A DNA stretch of 64,000 bases from the NCBI RefSeq assembly GCF_030246925.1, contig NZ_CP126740.1:1116001-1180000 (forward strand). The letters run 5' to 3'. Positions 39,671 through 48,610 of this stretch are shown in pieces. The stretch's first letter is position 1, and each line of letters starts with the position of its first letter. The notes beneath the pieces were generated by a model that ran no database searches, was not told the origin of the DNA, and saw only the letters and a list, made by a program, of their open reading frames with translations. Source of the DNA: Microbacterium sp. zg-Y625 (GTDB taxonomy: Bacteria > Actinomycetota > Actinomycetes > Actinomycetales > Microbacteriaceae). The position numbers were made by a program, and so were the translations under genes.

Positions 39671-41008
39671 ATGCTCCCGCAGACCGACCCCCTCGACGCC
39701 TGGCGCGCGTTGCCGATCAAGCAGCAGCCCCTCTGGGCGGACCCGGATGCCGTTGCCGCCGTCTCGAGCGAGATCGCGACGCTGCCCCCGCTGGTGTTCG
39801 CCGGAGAGGTCGACAACCTGCGCGAGCGCCTGGCGCGCGCCGCGTCCGGCAAGGCTTTCCTGCTGCAGGGCGGGGACTGCGCCGAGACGTTCGCCGGCGC
39901 CACCGCCGAGCAGATCCGCAACCGCATCAAGACGGTGCTGCAGATGGCCGTCGTGCTGACGTACGGCGCCTCCATGCCGGTCGTGAAGATGGGGCGCATG
40001 GCGGGGCAGTTCGCCAAGCCGCGCTCGAGCGACACCGAGACCCGCGGCGACGTGACGCTGCCGGCCTACCGTGGCGACATCGTCAACGGCTACGACTTCA
40101 CCGCCGGGTCGCGCCAGCCCGACCCCGCACGGCTGCTGAAGGGCTACCACACCGCGGCATCCACGCTGAACCTCATCCGCGCGTTCACGCAGGGTGGCTT
40201 CGCGGATCTGCGCGAGGTGCACAGCTGGAACAAGGGGTTCGCCTCGAACCCGGCCAACCAGCGGTACGAGCGCCTCGCGGGCGAGATCGACCGGGCCATC
40301 AAGTTCATGGAGGCTGCGGGAGCAGACTTCGACGAGCTGCGGCGCGTGGAGTTCTACACCGGCCACGAGGGCCTGCTGATGGACTACGAGCGCCCCATGA
40401 CGCGCATCGACTCGCGCACCGGCACGCCGTACAACACCTCCGCTCACTTCCTGTGGATCGGTGAGCGCACCCGTGACCTCGACGGCGCGCACGTCGACTA
40501 CTTCTCGAAGATCCGCAACCCCATCGGGGTGAAGCTCGGTCCCACCACCTCGACCGACACGGCGCTGAAGCTCATCGACAAGCTCGACCCCGAGCGGGAG
40601 CCCGGACGCCTGACGTTCATCACCCGCATGGGCGCCGGCAAGATCCGCGATGCGCTGCCGCCGCTGCTGGAGGCCGTGAAGGACTCCGGCGCGACGCCGC
40701 TGTGGGTGACGGACCCGATGCACGGCAACGGCATCACGACGCCCACCGGCTACAAGACGCGTCGCTTCGACGACGTCGTCGACGAGGTGCGCGGATTCTT
40801 CGAGGCGCACCGCGCTGTGGGGACGTTCCCGGGCGGCATCCACGTCGAGCTCACCGGCGACGACGTGACCGAGTGCCTGGGCGGGTCGGAGAAGATCGAC
40901 GAGGCCACCCTCGCGACGCGCTACGAGTCGCTGTGCGACCCGCGCCTGAACCACATGCAGAGCCTGGAGCTGGCGTTCCTCGTCGCCGAGGAGCTCGAGA
41001 AGCGCTGA
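39671..41008 (+). CDS. aroG: Class II DAHP synthase
   Basis: A 445-residue type II 3-deoxy-D-arabino-heptulosonate-7-phosphate synthase, the first enzyme of the shikimate pathway (phosphoenolpyruvate plus erythrose 4-phosphate). Features include FLLQGGDCAETF (metal Cys), VVKMGRMAGQFAKPRSS, YRGDIVNG, VEFYTGHEGLLMDYE, WVTDPMHGNG and FPGGIHVELTGDDVTECLGG. TAGACT (39659-39664) lies 6 nt before ATG 39671, so it is probably leaderless. It neighbours the kinase gene as in mycobacteria, where aroG adjoins pknL. Confidence 0.96.
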   Translation: MLPQTDPLDAWRALPIKQQPLWADPDAVAAVSSEIATLPPLVFAGEVDNLRERLARAASGKAFLLQGGDCAETFAGATAEQIRNRIKTVLQMAVVLTYGASMPVVKMGRMAGQFAKPRSSDTETRGDVTLPAYRGDIVNGYDFTAGSRQPDPARLLKGYHTAASTLNLIRAFTQGGFADLREVHSWNKGFASNPANQRYERLAGEIDRAIKFMEAAGADFDELRRVEFYTGHEGLLMDYERPMTRIDSRTGTPYNTSAHFLWIGERTRDLDGAHVDYFSKIRNPIGVKLGPTTSTDTALKLIDKLDPEREPGRLTFITRMGAGKIRDALPPLLEAVKDSGATPLWVTDPMHGNGITTPTGYKTRRFDDVVDEVRGFFEAHRAVGTFPGGIHVELTGDDVTECLGGSEKIDEATLATRYESLCDPRLNHMQSLELAFLVAEELEKR

Positions 41009-41067
41009 GCCTGCGGGTCAGTGCGCCCTCGTGGCCGGTGCGTCGCGCCGGTTCGGTGGTCGCAGGT

Positions 41068-41104
41068 GGCCCCGTGGCGCAGGGGCCCTTCGGACGCCCG
41101 AAGG
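41068..41104. terminator. Tandem hairpins between convergent aroG and the kinase gene
   Basis: GGCCCC/GGGGCC (41068-41087) with an 8-nt loop is followed by CCTTCGG-ACGC-CCGAAGG (41087-41104), a 7-bp stem ending one base before the kinase stop codon. The two stems share one base. Probable bidirectional terminator. Confidence 0.6.
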
Positions 41105-43033
41105 TCAGCCGGTGACGCGAACCGTGATGGACGTCCCGGGGAGCTGCCACGAGCCCGCCTCCGGAGACGTGTTGCTCACGGTGAAGATGCCCCAGGCGAT
41201 CTCCGGCAGTGCCGTGCCGGGCTCGAAGCCGGCGTCGGCGAGCGTCTGCATCGCGTCGGCCACGGTGTATCCGGTGACGTCGGGAACCTCGATGGGCTGG
41301 GGTCCCTTCGACACCACGAGGGTCACCGTGTCGCCCGGCCGCAGGGGACCGTCGACACCGGCCACCCCGAGGACGCGGCCCTTGTCGATGTCGGCGCTCC
41401 ACTCGCCGATCGTGTCGGATGCCACCAGCAGCCCGACCTCGTCCAGCGTGCGGGTCGCGGATTCCACCGATGCGCCGCCGACGTCAGGGACGGCCCCGGC
41501 CGAGACGGTCAGGGATGCCAAGTCGTCCTGCCGCACGGCGCAGCCGCCGCTGCAGTCCACCGGGTCGCCGCCGTCACGCGGGGTGATGGATGCCGCGAGC
41601 ACGATGTCCCGCTCGACGTCGTCGCGGAACTCCCGTGCGACCTCGTCCTGCACCCGCACGATGTTCTGATCCAGGTACTCGCGGGCCTGCGCCTCGGACA
41701 TGCCGGCGAGGCCGGCAAGCGACACCTCGGCCGGTCCGCGGGAGATGAAGACGGTGACGGGGGTCTCCTGGTCCACGCGAGATCCCGGGGTGGGCTCCGT
41801 GCGGATGACCTGGCCAGCCGGGACCTCGAGGTTGTTCTCGCCGTCCTCCACCGCCTGCAGCGTCTCGAGGGACAGCGCCGCCTCCGCATCCGCGAAGGTC
41901 ATGCCGATGACGTCGGGCACGGCCACCTGCGAGCCGGGGCCTGACCCGAACCACCAGCCGGTCCCCGCAGCGAGACCCGCCAAGAGCACGACGATGGTCA
42001 CGAGCCAGCCGCCCTTGGCGGCGTTGCGCTGCGTGCGACGGCGCAGCCGCGTGGCGTTGTCGACGTCGGAGGTCACCGTGGGAGCGGTGAACGCCCCGGG
42101 CAGCACCTTCGTCATCTCGCCGGAGTCGAGCATGTCGTCTTCGGGCACCACGCCGATCGGGGCGGTGCGCACCACCTGCGGCGCGACGCCCAGCGACCGC
42201 TCGATCTCGCGCAGCCGGTCGAGCATCTCGCGCGCGTCGGACGGGCGTTCATCGGGGTCGCGCTCGGTGGCCCACAGCACGAGCTCGTCGAGCGGCTCGG
42301 GGACGCCGGGGTTCTTCGCGCTCGGGCGGGGGACCGAGTCGGTCGCGTGCTGGTACGCGATCTGCATCGGCTGCTCGCCCTTGTAGGGCTGCTCGCCGGT
42401 GAGCATCTCGTACAGCATGATGCCGAGGGCGTAGATGTCGCTGCGGGCGTCGGCGCTCCCGCGCGTCACCAGCTCCGGCGCGAGGTACGCGATCGTGCCC
42501 AGCAGCATCTGTCCGGTCGCGGTGTTGGCCGTCGTCGCGCGGGCGAGGCCGAAGTCGCCGATCTTGATGCGACCGTCCTCGGCCAGCAGCACGTTCTCGG
42601 GCTTGACGTCGCGGTGCACGATGTTGGCGCGGTGGGCTGCCGCCAGCCCCGAGAGCACGGCATCCATGATCGTGATGGTCTGGGGAACGGTGAGCCGGCG
42701 CTGTTCGCGCAGCAGCTCCCGCAGGGTGATGCCGGGCAGGTACTCCATGACGAGGTACGCCATGTCGCCGTCCTGGCCCTGGTCGAACACGTTCACGACG
42801 TGCGGGTCGGCCAGGCGGGCGGCGGCCCGGGCCTCCTGGATGAACCGGCTCTGGAAGATCGAGTCGTCCGAGAGGTGCCCGTGCATCACCTTCAAGGCGA
42901 TGCGCCGCTCGAGCCGCAGATCGGTCGCGACGTACACCGTGGCCATGCCGCCACGGGCGATGCGAGCACGCACACGGTATCGGCCGTCGACCAGACGGCC
43001 GATCAGCGGATCCGTCTGCTGGCTCGTGCTCAC
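41105..43033 (-). CDS. Serine/threonine protein kinase with four PASTA domains (PknL position)
   Basis: A 642-residue membrane kinase. The Hanks domain fills residues 17-280: ARGGMATVYVA, catalytic Lys in RIALKVMHGH, IVHRDVKPENVLL, IGDFGLAR, APE, and an activation loop rich in Thr. One membrane helix follows (WLVTIVVLLAGLAAGTGWWFG, about 345-365), then four extracellular PASTA repeats that sense muropeptides. Mycobacterial PknL has no PASTA domains, whereas this protein combines the pknL gene position (beside aroG and an Rv2175c-like gene) with a PknB-like sensor. Likely substrates are the Rv2175c-like protein and GarA. Confidence 0.93.
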   Translation of the reverse strand: MSTSQQTDPLIGRLVDGRYRVRARIARGGMATVYVATDLRLERRIALKVMHGHLSDDSIFQSRFIQEARAAARLADPHVVNVFDQGQDGDMAYLVMEYLPGITLRELLREQRRLTVPQTITIMDAVLSGLAAAHRANIVHRDVKPENVLLAEDGRIKIGDFGLARATTANTATGQMLLGTIAYLAPELVTRGSADARSDIYALGIMLYEMLTGEQPYKGEQPMQIAYQHATDSVPRPSAKNPGVPEPLDELVLWATERDPDERPSDAREMLDRLREIERSLGVAPQVVRTAPIGVVPEDDMLDSGEMTKVLPGAFTAPTVTSDVDNATRLRRRTQRNAAKGGWLVTIVVLLAGLAAGTGWWFGSGPGSQVAVPDVIGMTFADAEAALSLETLQAVEDGENNLEVPAGQVIRTEPTPGSRVDQETPVTVFISRGPAEVSLAGLAGMSEAQAREYLDQNIVRVQDEVAREFRDDVERDIVLAASITPRDGGDPVDCSGGCAVRQDDLASLTVSAGAVPDVGGASVESATRTLDEVGLLVASDTIGEWSADIDKGRVLGVAGVDGPLRPGDTVTLVVSKGPQPIEVPDVTGYTVADAMQTLADAGFEPGTALPEIAWGIFTVSNTSPEAGSWQLPGTSITVRVTG

Positions 43034-43101
43034 GCGTAGAGTCTACGGACGGCGCCGGGGCTCCCCGGGTAACGCCTCACCCTCGCGGCCGACGGTTATG
43101 G

Positions 43102-44319
43102 TCATCCGAGTGCGGCGAGCCACGCGTACGCCTTCTCCTCCCACTCGCCGTAGCGGTGGGGATAGGCGGAGACCTGCACGGCCTGGGCGGCATCGGTGAA
43201 GGCCAGGGACTCCCAGCCGGGGATGTCCAGCAGTCCGCGGCTGCCGATTCCATTCGGATCGGACGGGCCCCCGAAGAAGACCCGGGTGGCGCGCTCGACG
43301 TCGCGCACCTGCTCCGGCGATCCCCAGCCCTGGCTGGGGCGCTGCTGGAAGACGCCGAGCGAATCCCGGTCGCCCCAGTCGAGGTTGCGCAGCCACGACT
43401 CGACCATGCCGGTGGCCAGCGCGATGGCGATGCCCCGGTCGGAGACGCCCAGCTGGCGGCCGACGTGGATGATCGTGCGGGCGTTGGCCGCCTGCTCCGC
43501 GTCGAGGCCCGCCACCGAGGCTGCCGGGATCTTCACGGTCTGACCCGGGTAGATGATCGACGAGCGGTCCATTCCGTTGGCGGACAGCAGCGCGTCGAGC
43601 GACACGCCGTAGCGCGAAGCGATGCCCGTCATCGTGTCGCCCGCGGCGATCTCGTGCGATGCCGCGGCGGGAGCGGCGGCAGCCGCCGGGGCGGCGGCGG
43701 GGGAGGCGGATGCCGCGGGCTGCATGCCCGCGCCGGGCAGTGCGAGGGTCTGGCCGGGGTAGATCACCGACGAGCGGTCCATTCCGTTGGCGGCGAGCAG
43801 GGCGTCGGTCGAGACGCCGTGCCGTGCGGCGATCGCGCTCATCGTGTCGCCGGCGACGACCGAGTAGGAGCCCGCAGCGGCCGCTGCCGGAGCGGCGGGG
43901 GCGGCAGCGGTGGGCGCTGCCAGCTGGATCGTCTGACCGGGGGTGATGACCGACGACCAGCCCAGGCCGTTGAGGGCGAGCACGTCGCCCACTCGCAGGC
44001 CATGCGCGGCGGCGATGGAGCTGATGGTGTCGCCCGGCTCGACGACGTGGGTCGCCGCAGCGGAGGGCGCAGCAGGCGTGTGACGGGGCGCGAGTGCGGA
44101 CTTCGCGCCGGTGAGGACGGGCGACACGGCGGCATCGCGCAGCGCGGGCTGAGGAGCCGCCGCGTGGGCGGCCTGACCGGACGTGAGCAGGAGCGCGAGC
44201 GACCCTGCCGCGGCCGCCGGCCAGTGCCGACGAAGGGTTGCGCCGGTGGTCGCTGCGGGCGCGGGTGCGGGGCGGGGGGCGGCGGCTGTGGCCGGCGCGG
44301 GAGCGCGGTGTCGTCGCAT
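43102..44319 (-). CDS. Secreted protein with three LysM domains and a lysozyme-like domain
   Basis: A 405-residue exported protein. After an Ala/Pro-rich N-terminus comes a signal segment (HWPAAAAGSLALLLTSGQAA, cleaved near AHAA). Three LysM domains follow (THVVEPGDTISSIA, YSVVAGDTMSAIA, HEIAAGDTMTGIA), joined by Ala/Pro linkers, to hold peptidoglycan. The C-terminal 120 residues resemble a transglycosylase-like fold: IALATGMVESWLRN with a candidate catalytic Glu, and SLGVFQQRPSQGWG. It probably trims wall glycan. Gene divergent from the Rv2175c-like gene. Confidence 0.87.
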   Translation of the reverse strand: MRRHRAPAPATAAAPRPAPAPAATTGATLRRHWPAAAAGSLALLLTSGQAAHAAAPQPALRDAAVSPVLTGAKSALAPRHTPAAPSAAATHVVEPGDTISSIAAAHGLRVGDVLALNGLGWSSVITPGQTIQLAAPTAAAPAAPAAAAAGSYSVVAGDTMSAIAARHGVSTDALLAANGMDRSSVIYPGQTLALPGAGMQPAASASPAAAPAAAAAPAAASHEIAAGDTMTGIASRYGVSLDALLSANGMDRSSIIYPGQTVKIPAASVAGLDAEQAANARTIIHVGRQLGVSDRGIAIALATGMVESWLRNLDWGDRDSLGVFQQRPSQGWGSPEQVRDVERATRVFFGGPSDPNGIGSRGLLDIPGWESLAFTDAAQAVQVSAYPHRYGEWEEKAYAWLAALG

Positions 44320-44346
44320 GGGGGGATCTCCTTCGGGACCCCCGCC

Positions 44347-44400
44347 ACGCTGTCACGGAAGTGAAAAAGGGTCAACGCGAGTGACGCAAGTGACGCGTGT
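44347..44400 (-). promoter_or_regulatory. Promoter and direct repeats for the LysM gene
   Basis: On the minus strand TTGACC (44375-44370) and CAGCGT (44352-44347) are 17 bp apart, 28 bp from the ATG. Just upstream are two AGTGACGC repeats (44380-44387, 44389-44396; period 9) followed by a related GTGTGA. This AT-richer patch is a likely activator or repressor site for wall-hydrolase expression. No regulator can be named. Confidence 0.45.
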
Positions 44401-44460
44401 GAATGATGAGATTCTCATAAAGCGCGCGGCCACCCCGCGGTCGGATGCCATCATGGGAGG

Positions 44461-44814
44461 GTGACCGGCGACACCACCTCTTCGCGCATCGAGACCGCTT
44501 GGCTGACACTGCCTGAACTCGTCGAGACCCTCGGCGAACCTCTGGGTCGGGTGAGGCGCCTCATCGACGAGTACCACCTCGTGGCATCCCGCCGCACCGG
44601 CAAGCTGGCGGTGCCGGAGGTGTTCATCCTGGACGGGCACCCGCTCTCGTCGCTGCGCGGCACCGCGATCGTGCTGCACGACGCCGGATTCACCGACGAC
44701 GAGGCGATCGACTGGCTGCTCGAGCACGACGACTCGATCGGACTGCCCCCCATCGAGGCCCTGCGTCAAGGCCGCAAGGCCGAGGTGCGACGGGTCGCGC
44801 AGACCCTCGCCTGA
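44461..44814 (+). CDS. Rv2175c-like winged-helix DNA-binding protein
   Basis: A 117-residue protein with a winged-helix start (AWLTLPELVETLGEPLGRVRRLIDEYHLVA) and a C-terminal part with DGHPLSSLRGTAIVLHDAG and AIDWLLEHDDSIG. It matches Rv2175c, a DNA-binding substrate of PknL in mycobacteria whose phosphorylation lowers DNA binding. Here it sits 1.4 kb from the PASTA kinase gene, as expected. Thr residues near the N-terminus (MTGDTTSSRIET) are candidate phosphosites. Start GTG 44461. Confidence 0.85.
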   Translation: MTGDTTSSRIETAWLTLPELVETLGEPLGRVRRLIDEYHLVASRRTGKLAVPEVFILDGHPLSSLRGTAIVLHDAGFTDDEAIDWLLEHDDSIGLPPIEALRQGRKAEVRRVAQTLA

Positions 44815-45906
44815 TCAGGCCGATCGGGCCGTCGCCGCGCGGGCGAGGTCTCGCAGCTCGCCGACCGCGGCGGCGCCCAGATGCGCGCCGCGAAGCGCCT
44901 GGTCGGCCTCGGCGGCGTATGCGGCGATGAGGTCCTCCACCCGGGCCAGGGCGCCGGAGTCGACGATCGTGCGCTGCAGCGCGCCGATCTGCTCCTGGTC
45001 GAGCTGGGGGTCGCCGAGGAGCTCATCGAGCGTCCGCCGGGCGCTCGGCGGGAGGGTCTCGCGGGCGAAGGCGATGAGCACGGTTCGCTTCCCCTCGCGC
45101 AGATCGTCGCCGGAGGGCTTGCCGGTGACCGCCGTGTCGCCGAAGACGCCGAGCACGTCGTCGCGCAGCTGGAACGCCATGCCCACGGGGTGCCCGAAGG
45201 CCGCCAGTGCGGCGTGCTGCTGCGCGTCCGCCCCGGCGAGGGCCGCGCCGACCAGGAGCGGCTGCTGAACGCTGTAGCGGGCGGACTTGAGCGATGCCAC
45301 GCGCAGCGCGCGGTCGGCATGCTCGCCATCGGGGGACTGGCGGAAGGCCGCCTCCTCGGCGATGTCGAGGAACTGGCCGATCGTGACGTCGCGGCGCATG
45401 CGCGCATACTCCCGACGCGCGGCCGCGGCGCAGGTGGCCGAGGTCAGCCCGTCTTCGAGCAGGTCGTCGCTCCACGCCACCAGCAGATCGCCCAGCAGGA
45501 TCGCTGCGGAGCGTCCGAACCCCGCCTGGTCGCCCAGCCAGCCGGCATCCCGGTGACCCGCCTCCAGCGCGCGATGCGCGGACGGGCGGCCACGCCGGGT
45601 GTCGGAGTTGTCGATGAGGTCGTCGTGCACGAGCGCGGCGGCCTGGAAGATCTCCAGTGCGGCGGCGGCGGTGATGACCTCGGACGGCGCCTCTCCCGGG
45701 CGGCGGCCTCCGGCCTCGGCCACAGCCCGCCATCCGGTCACGCAGAAGCGGGCGCGAAGGCGCTTGCCGCCGCCGACGGCGCCGACCCCGGCCTCGACGA
45801 ACGTGACCGCTTCCGGCCCCTCTGCCTGGGCGGCATCCCGCTGCTGTGTGAAGAAGTCGACCAGTCGCTGTGAAACAGCTTCGATGGGATCCGCGGTAGG
45901 CGACAC
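44815..45906 (-). CDS. idsA: Polyprenyl diphosphate synthase (IdsA-like)
   Basis: A 363-residue trans-isoprenyl diphosphate synthase. The first Asp-rich motif is DDLIDNSDTRRG (about 100-111). The second is FQLRDDVLGVFGD (about 240), followed by KPSGDDLREGKRT. It condenses IPP with allylic diphosphates to make C15-C20 or longer chains. Chain length is not deducible by eye. Start GTG 45906 is preceded at 6 nt by TAGGCT (45918-45913), so it is leaderless. The gene is convergent with and abuts the Rv2175c-like gene. The order matches mycobacteria (idsA2). Confidence 0.92.
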   Translation of the reverse strand: MSPTADPIEAVSQRLVDFFTQQRDAAQAEGPEAVTFVEAGVGAVGGGKRLRARFCVTGWRAVAEAGGRRPGEAPSEVITAAAALEIFQAAALVHDDLIDNSDTRRGRPSAHRALEAGHRDAGWLGDQAGFGRSAAILLGDLLVAWSDDLLEDGLTSATCAAAARREYARMRRDVTIGQFLDIAEEAAFRQSPDGEHADRALRVASLKSARYSVQQPLLVGAALAGADAQQHAALAAFGHPVGMAFQLRDDVLGVFGDTAVTGKPSGDDLREGKRTVLIAFARETLPPSARRTLDELLGDPQLDQEQIGALQRTIVDSGALARVEDLIAAYAAEADQALRGAHLGAAAVGELRDLARAATARSA

Positions 45907-45973
45907 GGGCCTAGCCTAGTTCTCGCGGGCACGGTTAGAATCAATGCCTATTGGGACCTCACAAGGGGGATGC

Positions 45974-46345
45974 ATGCCACTGTCCGAACAGGAGCAGCGC
46001 CTGCTCGATGAGATGGAACGCCATCTCATGCGCAACGACGCCGACGTGGTGAGCGCGCCTCGCGATGGGCGCACGCTCAGCTATCGCAACATCGTCTACG
46101 GCACGATCCTCGTGCTTCTCGGCCTCGGCGGCCTCATCGCGGGGGTATCGACGGGCTACGTCGCCATCGGTGTCGTCGCCTTCATCGTCATGCTCGGTGG
46201 TGTGGTGCTCGCCGTCACCCCCACGCGCGGCTCCGGCCGCGCGCCGGTCGATGGATCCCGCGCCCGCCCGGGCGCTCCACGTTCCTCCACCTCGTTCATG
46301 GATCGCATGAATGAGCGCTGGGATCGCCGCCAAGACCGGCACTGA
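45974..46345 (+). CDS. DUF3040 membrane protein
   Basis: A 123-residue protein. It has the DUF3040 opening [18 protein letters not shown], then two membrane helices (about 40-85), then a basic Pro/Ser-rich tail. The same family is found just before mraZ in most actinobacteria (Rv2169c in M. tuberculosis). Its function is unknown. ATG 45974 follows AAGGGGGA. TTAGAAT near 45935 may be its -10. It ends before a strong terminator that separates it from the dcw operon. Confidence 0.88.
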   Translation: MPLSEQEQRLLDEMERHLMRNDADVVSAPRDGRTLSYRNIVYGTILVLLGLGGLIAGVSTGYVAIGVVAFIVMLGGVVLAVTPTRGSGRAPVDGSRARPGAPRSSTSFMDRMNERWDRRQDRH

Positions 46346-46359
46346 CCCCTCGAAAACGC

Positions 46360-46389
46360 AAGAGCACCGACCTCACGGTCGGTGCTCTT
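46360..46389 (+). terminator. Intrinsic terminator
   Basis: AAGAGCACCGACC (46360-46372), loop TCAC, GGTCGGTGCTCTT (46377-46389), then a T-run to 46393: a classical 13-bp stem with U-tract after the DUF3040 gene, insulating it from mraZ. Confidence 0.95.
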
Positions 46390-46450
46390 TTTTCGTGCGC
46401 GCGGGGCGGTCCGGGGCAGCCAGGGGGCAATGTCGGTGGTTTGTGTAGTG

Positions 46451-46476
46451 AAGTGGAGGGAAGTGGAGTAAAGTGG
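46451..46476 (+). promoter_or_regulatory. MraZ-binding repeats at the dcw promoter
   Basis: Three AAGTGG hexamers start at 46451, 46461 and 46471, exactly 10 bp apart (one DNA turn), 38 bp before the mraZ start. Evenly spaced GTGG-type direct repeats are the known binding sites of MraZ rings, so this is probably the autoregulatory box of the dcw operon. The last repeat overlaps a possible -10 (TAAAGT, 46469-46474). Confidence 0.85.
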
Positions 46477-46513
46477 CGCTACCTGGCGGGGCCGGACGAA
46501 GGGGGTGGTGGCA

Positions 46514-46945
46514 ATGCTGTTGGGCACCCACACTCCCAAGCTCGACGACAAGGGCCGCGTCATCCTCCCGTCGAAGTTCCGCGACGACCTCGGCCCCGGC
46601 GTCGTCATCACCCGTGGTCAGGAGCGCTGCCTGTACGTGTTCAGCACCGCGGAGTTCGAGCGGGTGTACGAGCGCATCCGCGAGGCGCCGCTGACGAACA
46701 AGCAGTCCCGCGACTTCCAGCGCATGTTCCTCTCGGCCGCCAGCGCCGAGAAGCCCGACAGCCAGAACCGCATCACCATCCCGCCCCCGCTGCGGGCCTA
46801 CGCCAACCTCGACCGCGAACTGGTCGTCACGGGTGTCGGCGCCCACGCCGAGATCTGGAACGCCGACGCGTGGAACGCCTACGCCGAAGGAAACGAAGAC
46901 AGCTACTCCGACATGGAGGAGGAGGTGATCCCGGGCCTCTTCTGA
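46514..46945 (+). CDS. mraZ: Transcriptional regulator MraZ
   Basis: A 143-residue double AbrB-like protein, the same length as M. tuberculosis MraZ. The first domain has [20 protein letters not shown] and the second [18 protein letters not shown]. The ring-shaped oligomer binds repeats in its own promoter and controls the division/cell wall operon. ATG 46514 follows GGGGGTGG. An in-frame GTG at 46505 would add three residues. Confidence 0.96.
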   Translation: MLLGTHTPKLDDKGRVILPSKFRDDLGPGVVITRGQERCLYVFSTAEFERVYERIREAPLTNKQSRDFQRMFLSAASAEKPDSQNRITIPPPLRAYANLDRELVVTGVGAHAEIWNADAWNAYAEGNEDSYSDMEEEVIPGLF

Positions 46946-47043
46946 GCCTCGATCGTGACTCCCAGCCGCACGCCCTGACACACTTCCCCGGTGCCAGGTC
47001 GGAGCGGATGGGGATCAGGGTCGAGGGCCACGCCCTTCACATC

Positions 47044-47997
47044 ATGGAAGCCCGCGACATCCACACCCCCGTCATGCTCGAGCGCTGCGTCGCGCTGCTC
47101 GGGCCCGCCCTCCAGCACGAGGGCGCCGTCTTCGTGGACGCCACCCTCGGCATGGGCGGCCATTCCGAGGCGATGCTCGAGCGGTTCCCCGAGGCCCACC
47201 TGATCGGGCTGGACCGCGACACCGACGCCCTGCGCATCGCGGGGGAGCGGCTCGCCCGCTTCGGCGACCGGGTCAGCCTCGTCCACACCGTCTACGACGG
47301 GATCGCCGAGGCGGTGGCATCCACCGGCCGAAGGAACGCCGACGCCATCCTGTTCGACCTGGGTGTCTCGTCGCTGCAGCTCGACGAGGCGGACCGCGGA
47401 TTCGCCTACGCGCGGGACGCGCCGCTGGACATGCGCATGGACCAGACCGCCGGCACGACCGCCGCCGACATCCTCGCGACCTACGGTGAGGGGGACCTGC
47501 GCCGCATCTTCGAGCGATACGGCGAAGAGAGGCTCGCCGGTCGCTACGCCCGCGCCATCATCGAGGCCCGCAAGGCGGAGCCGATCACGCGGTCAGGCCG
47601 GCTCGTCGACATCCTGCAGGCGGCGACGCCCGCCGCGCTGAAGGCAGCCGGTCACCCGGCCAAGCGGGTCTTCCAGGCGCTGCGCGTGGAGGTCAACGCC
47701 GAACTGTCGGCGCTGGAGCGCGCGATCCCGGCGGCCCTGAGCCTGCTCCCGGTCGGCGGGCGGATCGTGGTGCTGTCCTACCAGTCCCTCGAGGACCGTC
47801 TCGTCAAGCGCGAGCTCGCCGCCGCCGCGGCGTCGACCGCGCCGGCCGGCCTGCCGGTGGAACTGCCCGAGCATGCCCCGCGCATGAAGCTGCTGGTGAA
47901 GGGCGCAGAACTCGCCTCCGCCGAGGAGCGGGCTCGCAATCCGCGGGCCACACCGGTGCGACTGCGCGCCGCCGAACGACTGCGGGAGGACGCATGA
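47044..47997 (+). CDS. rsmH: 16S rRNA (cytosine1402-N4)-methyltransferase
   Basis: A 317-residue SAM-dependent enzyme that methylates C1402 of 16S rRNA. It has [13 protein letters not shown], the SAM motif [36 protein letters not shown] and [17 protein letters not shown]. Start 47044 ([10 protein letters not shown]) matches relatives but has no clear ribosome site. ATG 47008 would add 12 residues and has GGAG nearby. It ends by ATGA overlap with ftsL. Confidence 0.93.
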   Translation: MEARDIHTPVMLERCVALLGPALQHEGAVFVDATLGMGGHSEAMLERFPEAHLIGLDRDTDALRIAGERLARFGDRVSLVHTVYDGIAEAVASTGRRNADAILFDLGVSSLQLDEADRGFAYARDAPLDMRMDQTAGTTAADILATYGEGDLRRIFERYGEERLAGRYARAIIEARKAEPITRSGRLVDILQAATPAALKAAGHPAKRVFQALRVEVNAELSALERAIPAALSLLPVGGRIVVLSYQSLEDRLVKRELAAAAASTAPAGLPVELPEHAPRMKLLVKGAELASAEERARNPRATPVRLRAAERLREDA

Positions 47998-48605
47998 GCA
48001 CTCTGCCCCTGGGCTCCGCGGCGGCCACTGCCGCAGCGCTGCCCGCCCCCCTCCACACGCCGAGGCGCCGTCTCGAGGTCGTCACGGCCCCGGCGCCGCG
48101 TCGGCGACCGCGCCTGCTCTACGGCATCATCGCCGTGGCCGGGGCGGTCACGATCGGCGCCGCGCAGATGGGCCTTTCCATCCTCACCACGCAGGGCTCC
48201 TACGAGGTGGCGCAGCTCACCCGCGAGCAGCGGGACCTGACCTATCAGAAGCAGATCCTCACCGACGACGTCGCGGGAATGAACTCTCCCCAGTTCCTGG
48301 CCGCGAATGCCTCCGCCCTGGGGATGGTGATCGCCGAGTCGCCGAACTACCTGCGCCTCAGCGACGGCGCAGTGCTGGGCGCCGGCGAGGCAGCCGTGGG
48401 CGGCTCGAGCATCGACGCGCTCGGCCGCCCCGCCGTGCCGAACGCCCTCATCTCCGACGTGCCGCTCGTGACCGCGCCACTGTCCACGATCGAGGGCGCC
48501 CCGGCAGCGCCCGAGGCGGCGGCAGGAGCATCCGGCGCCGCCGCGACGGATGCCACGACACCCCCGCCGATCACCGACGGACTCCCCGTTCCCCGCACAC
48601 ACTGA
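47994..48605 (+). CDS. ftsL: FtsL-like division protein
   Basis: A 203-residue bitopic membrane protein in the ftsL slot. The cytosolic start is Pro/Arg-rich, a membrane helix spans about residues 43-63 ([20 protein letters not shown]), and a short coiled coil follows ([20 protein letters not shown]). FtsL is usually about 100-120 residues outside actinobacteria. Here an Ala/Pro/Thr-rich extracellular tail of about 90 residues is added. It should join FtsB/FtsQ in activating FtsW-FtsI. ATGA overlap with rsmH. Confidence 0.85.
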   Translation: MSTLPLGSAAATAAALPAPLHTPRRRLEVVTAPAPRRRPRLLYGIIAVAGAVTIGAAQMGLSILTTQGSYEVAQLTREQRDLTYQKQILTDDVAGMNSPQFLAANASALGMVIAESPNYLRLSDGAVLGAGEAAVGGSSIDALGRPAVPNALISDVPLVTAPLSTIEGAPAAPEAAAGASGAAATDATTPPPITDGLPVPRTH

Positions 48606-48610
48606 GAGCC

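Noticed and set aside
44380..44404. AGTGACGC repeats as a DnaA box or replication origin
   Set aside because: They do not match TTATCCACA-type boxes, and there are no dnaA, dnaN or parB genes nearby.
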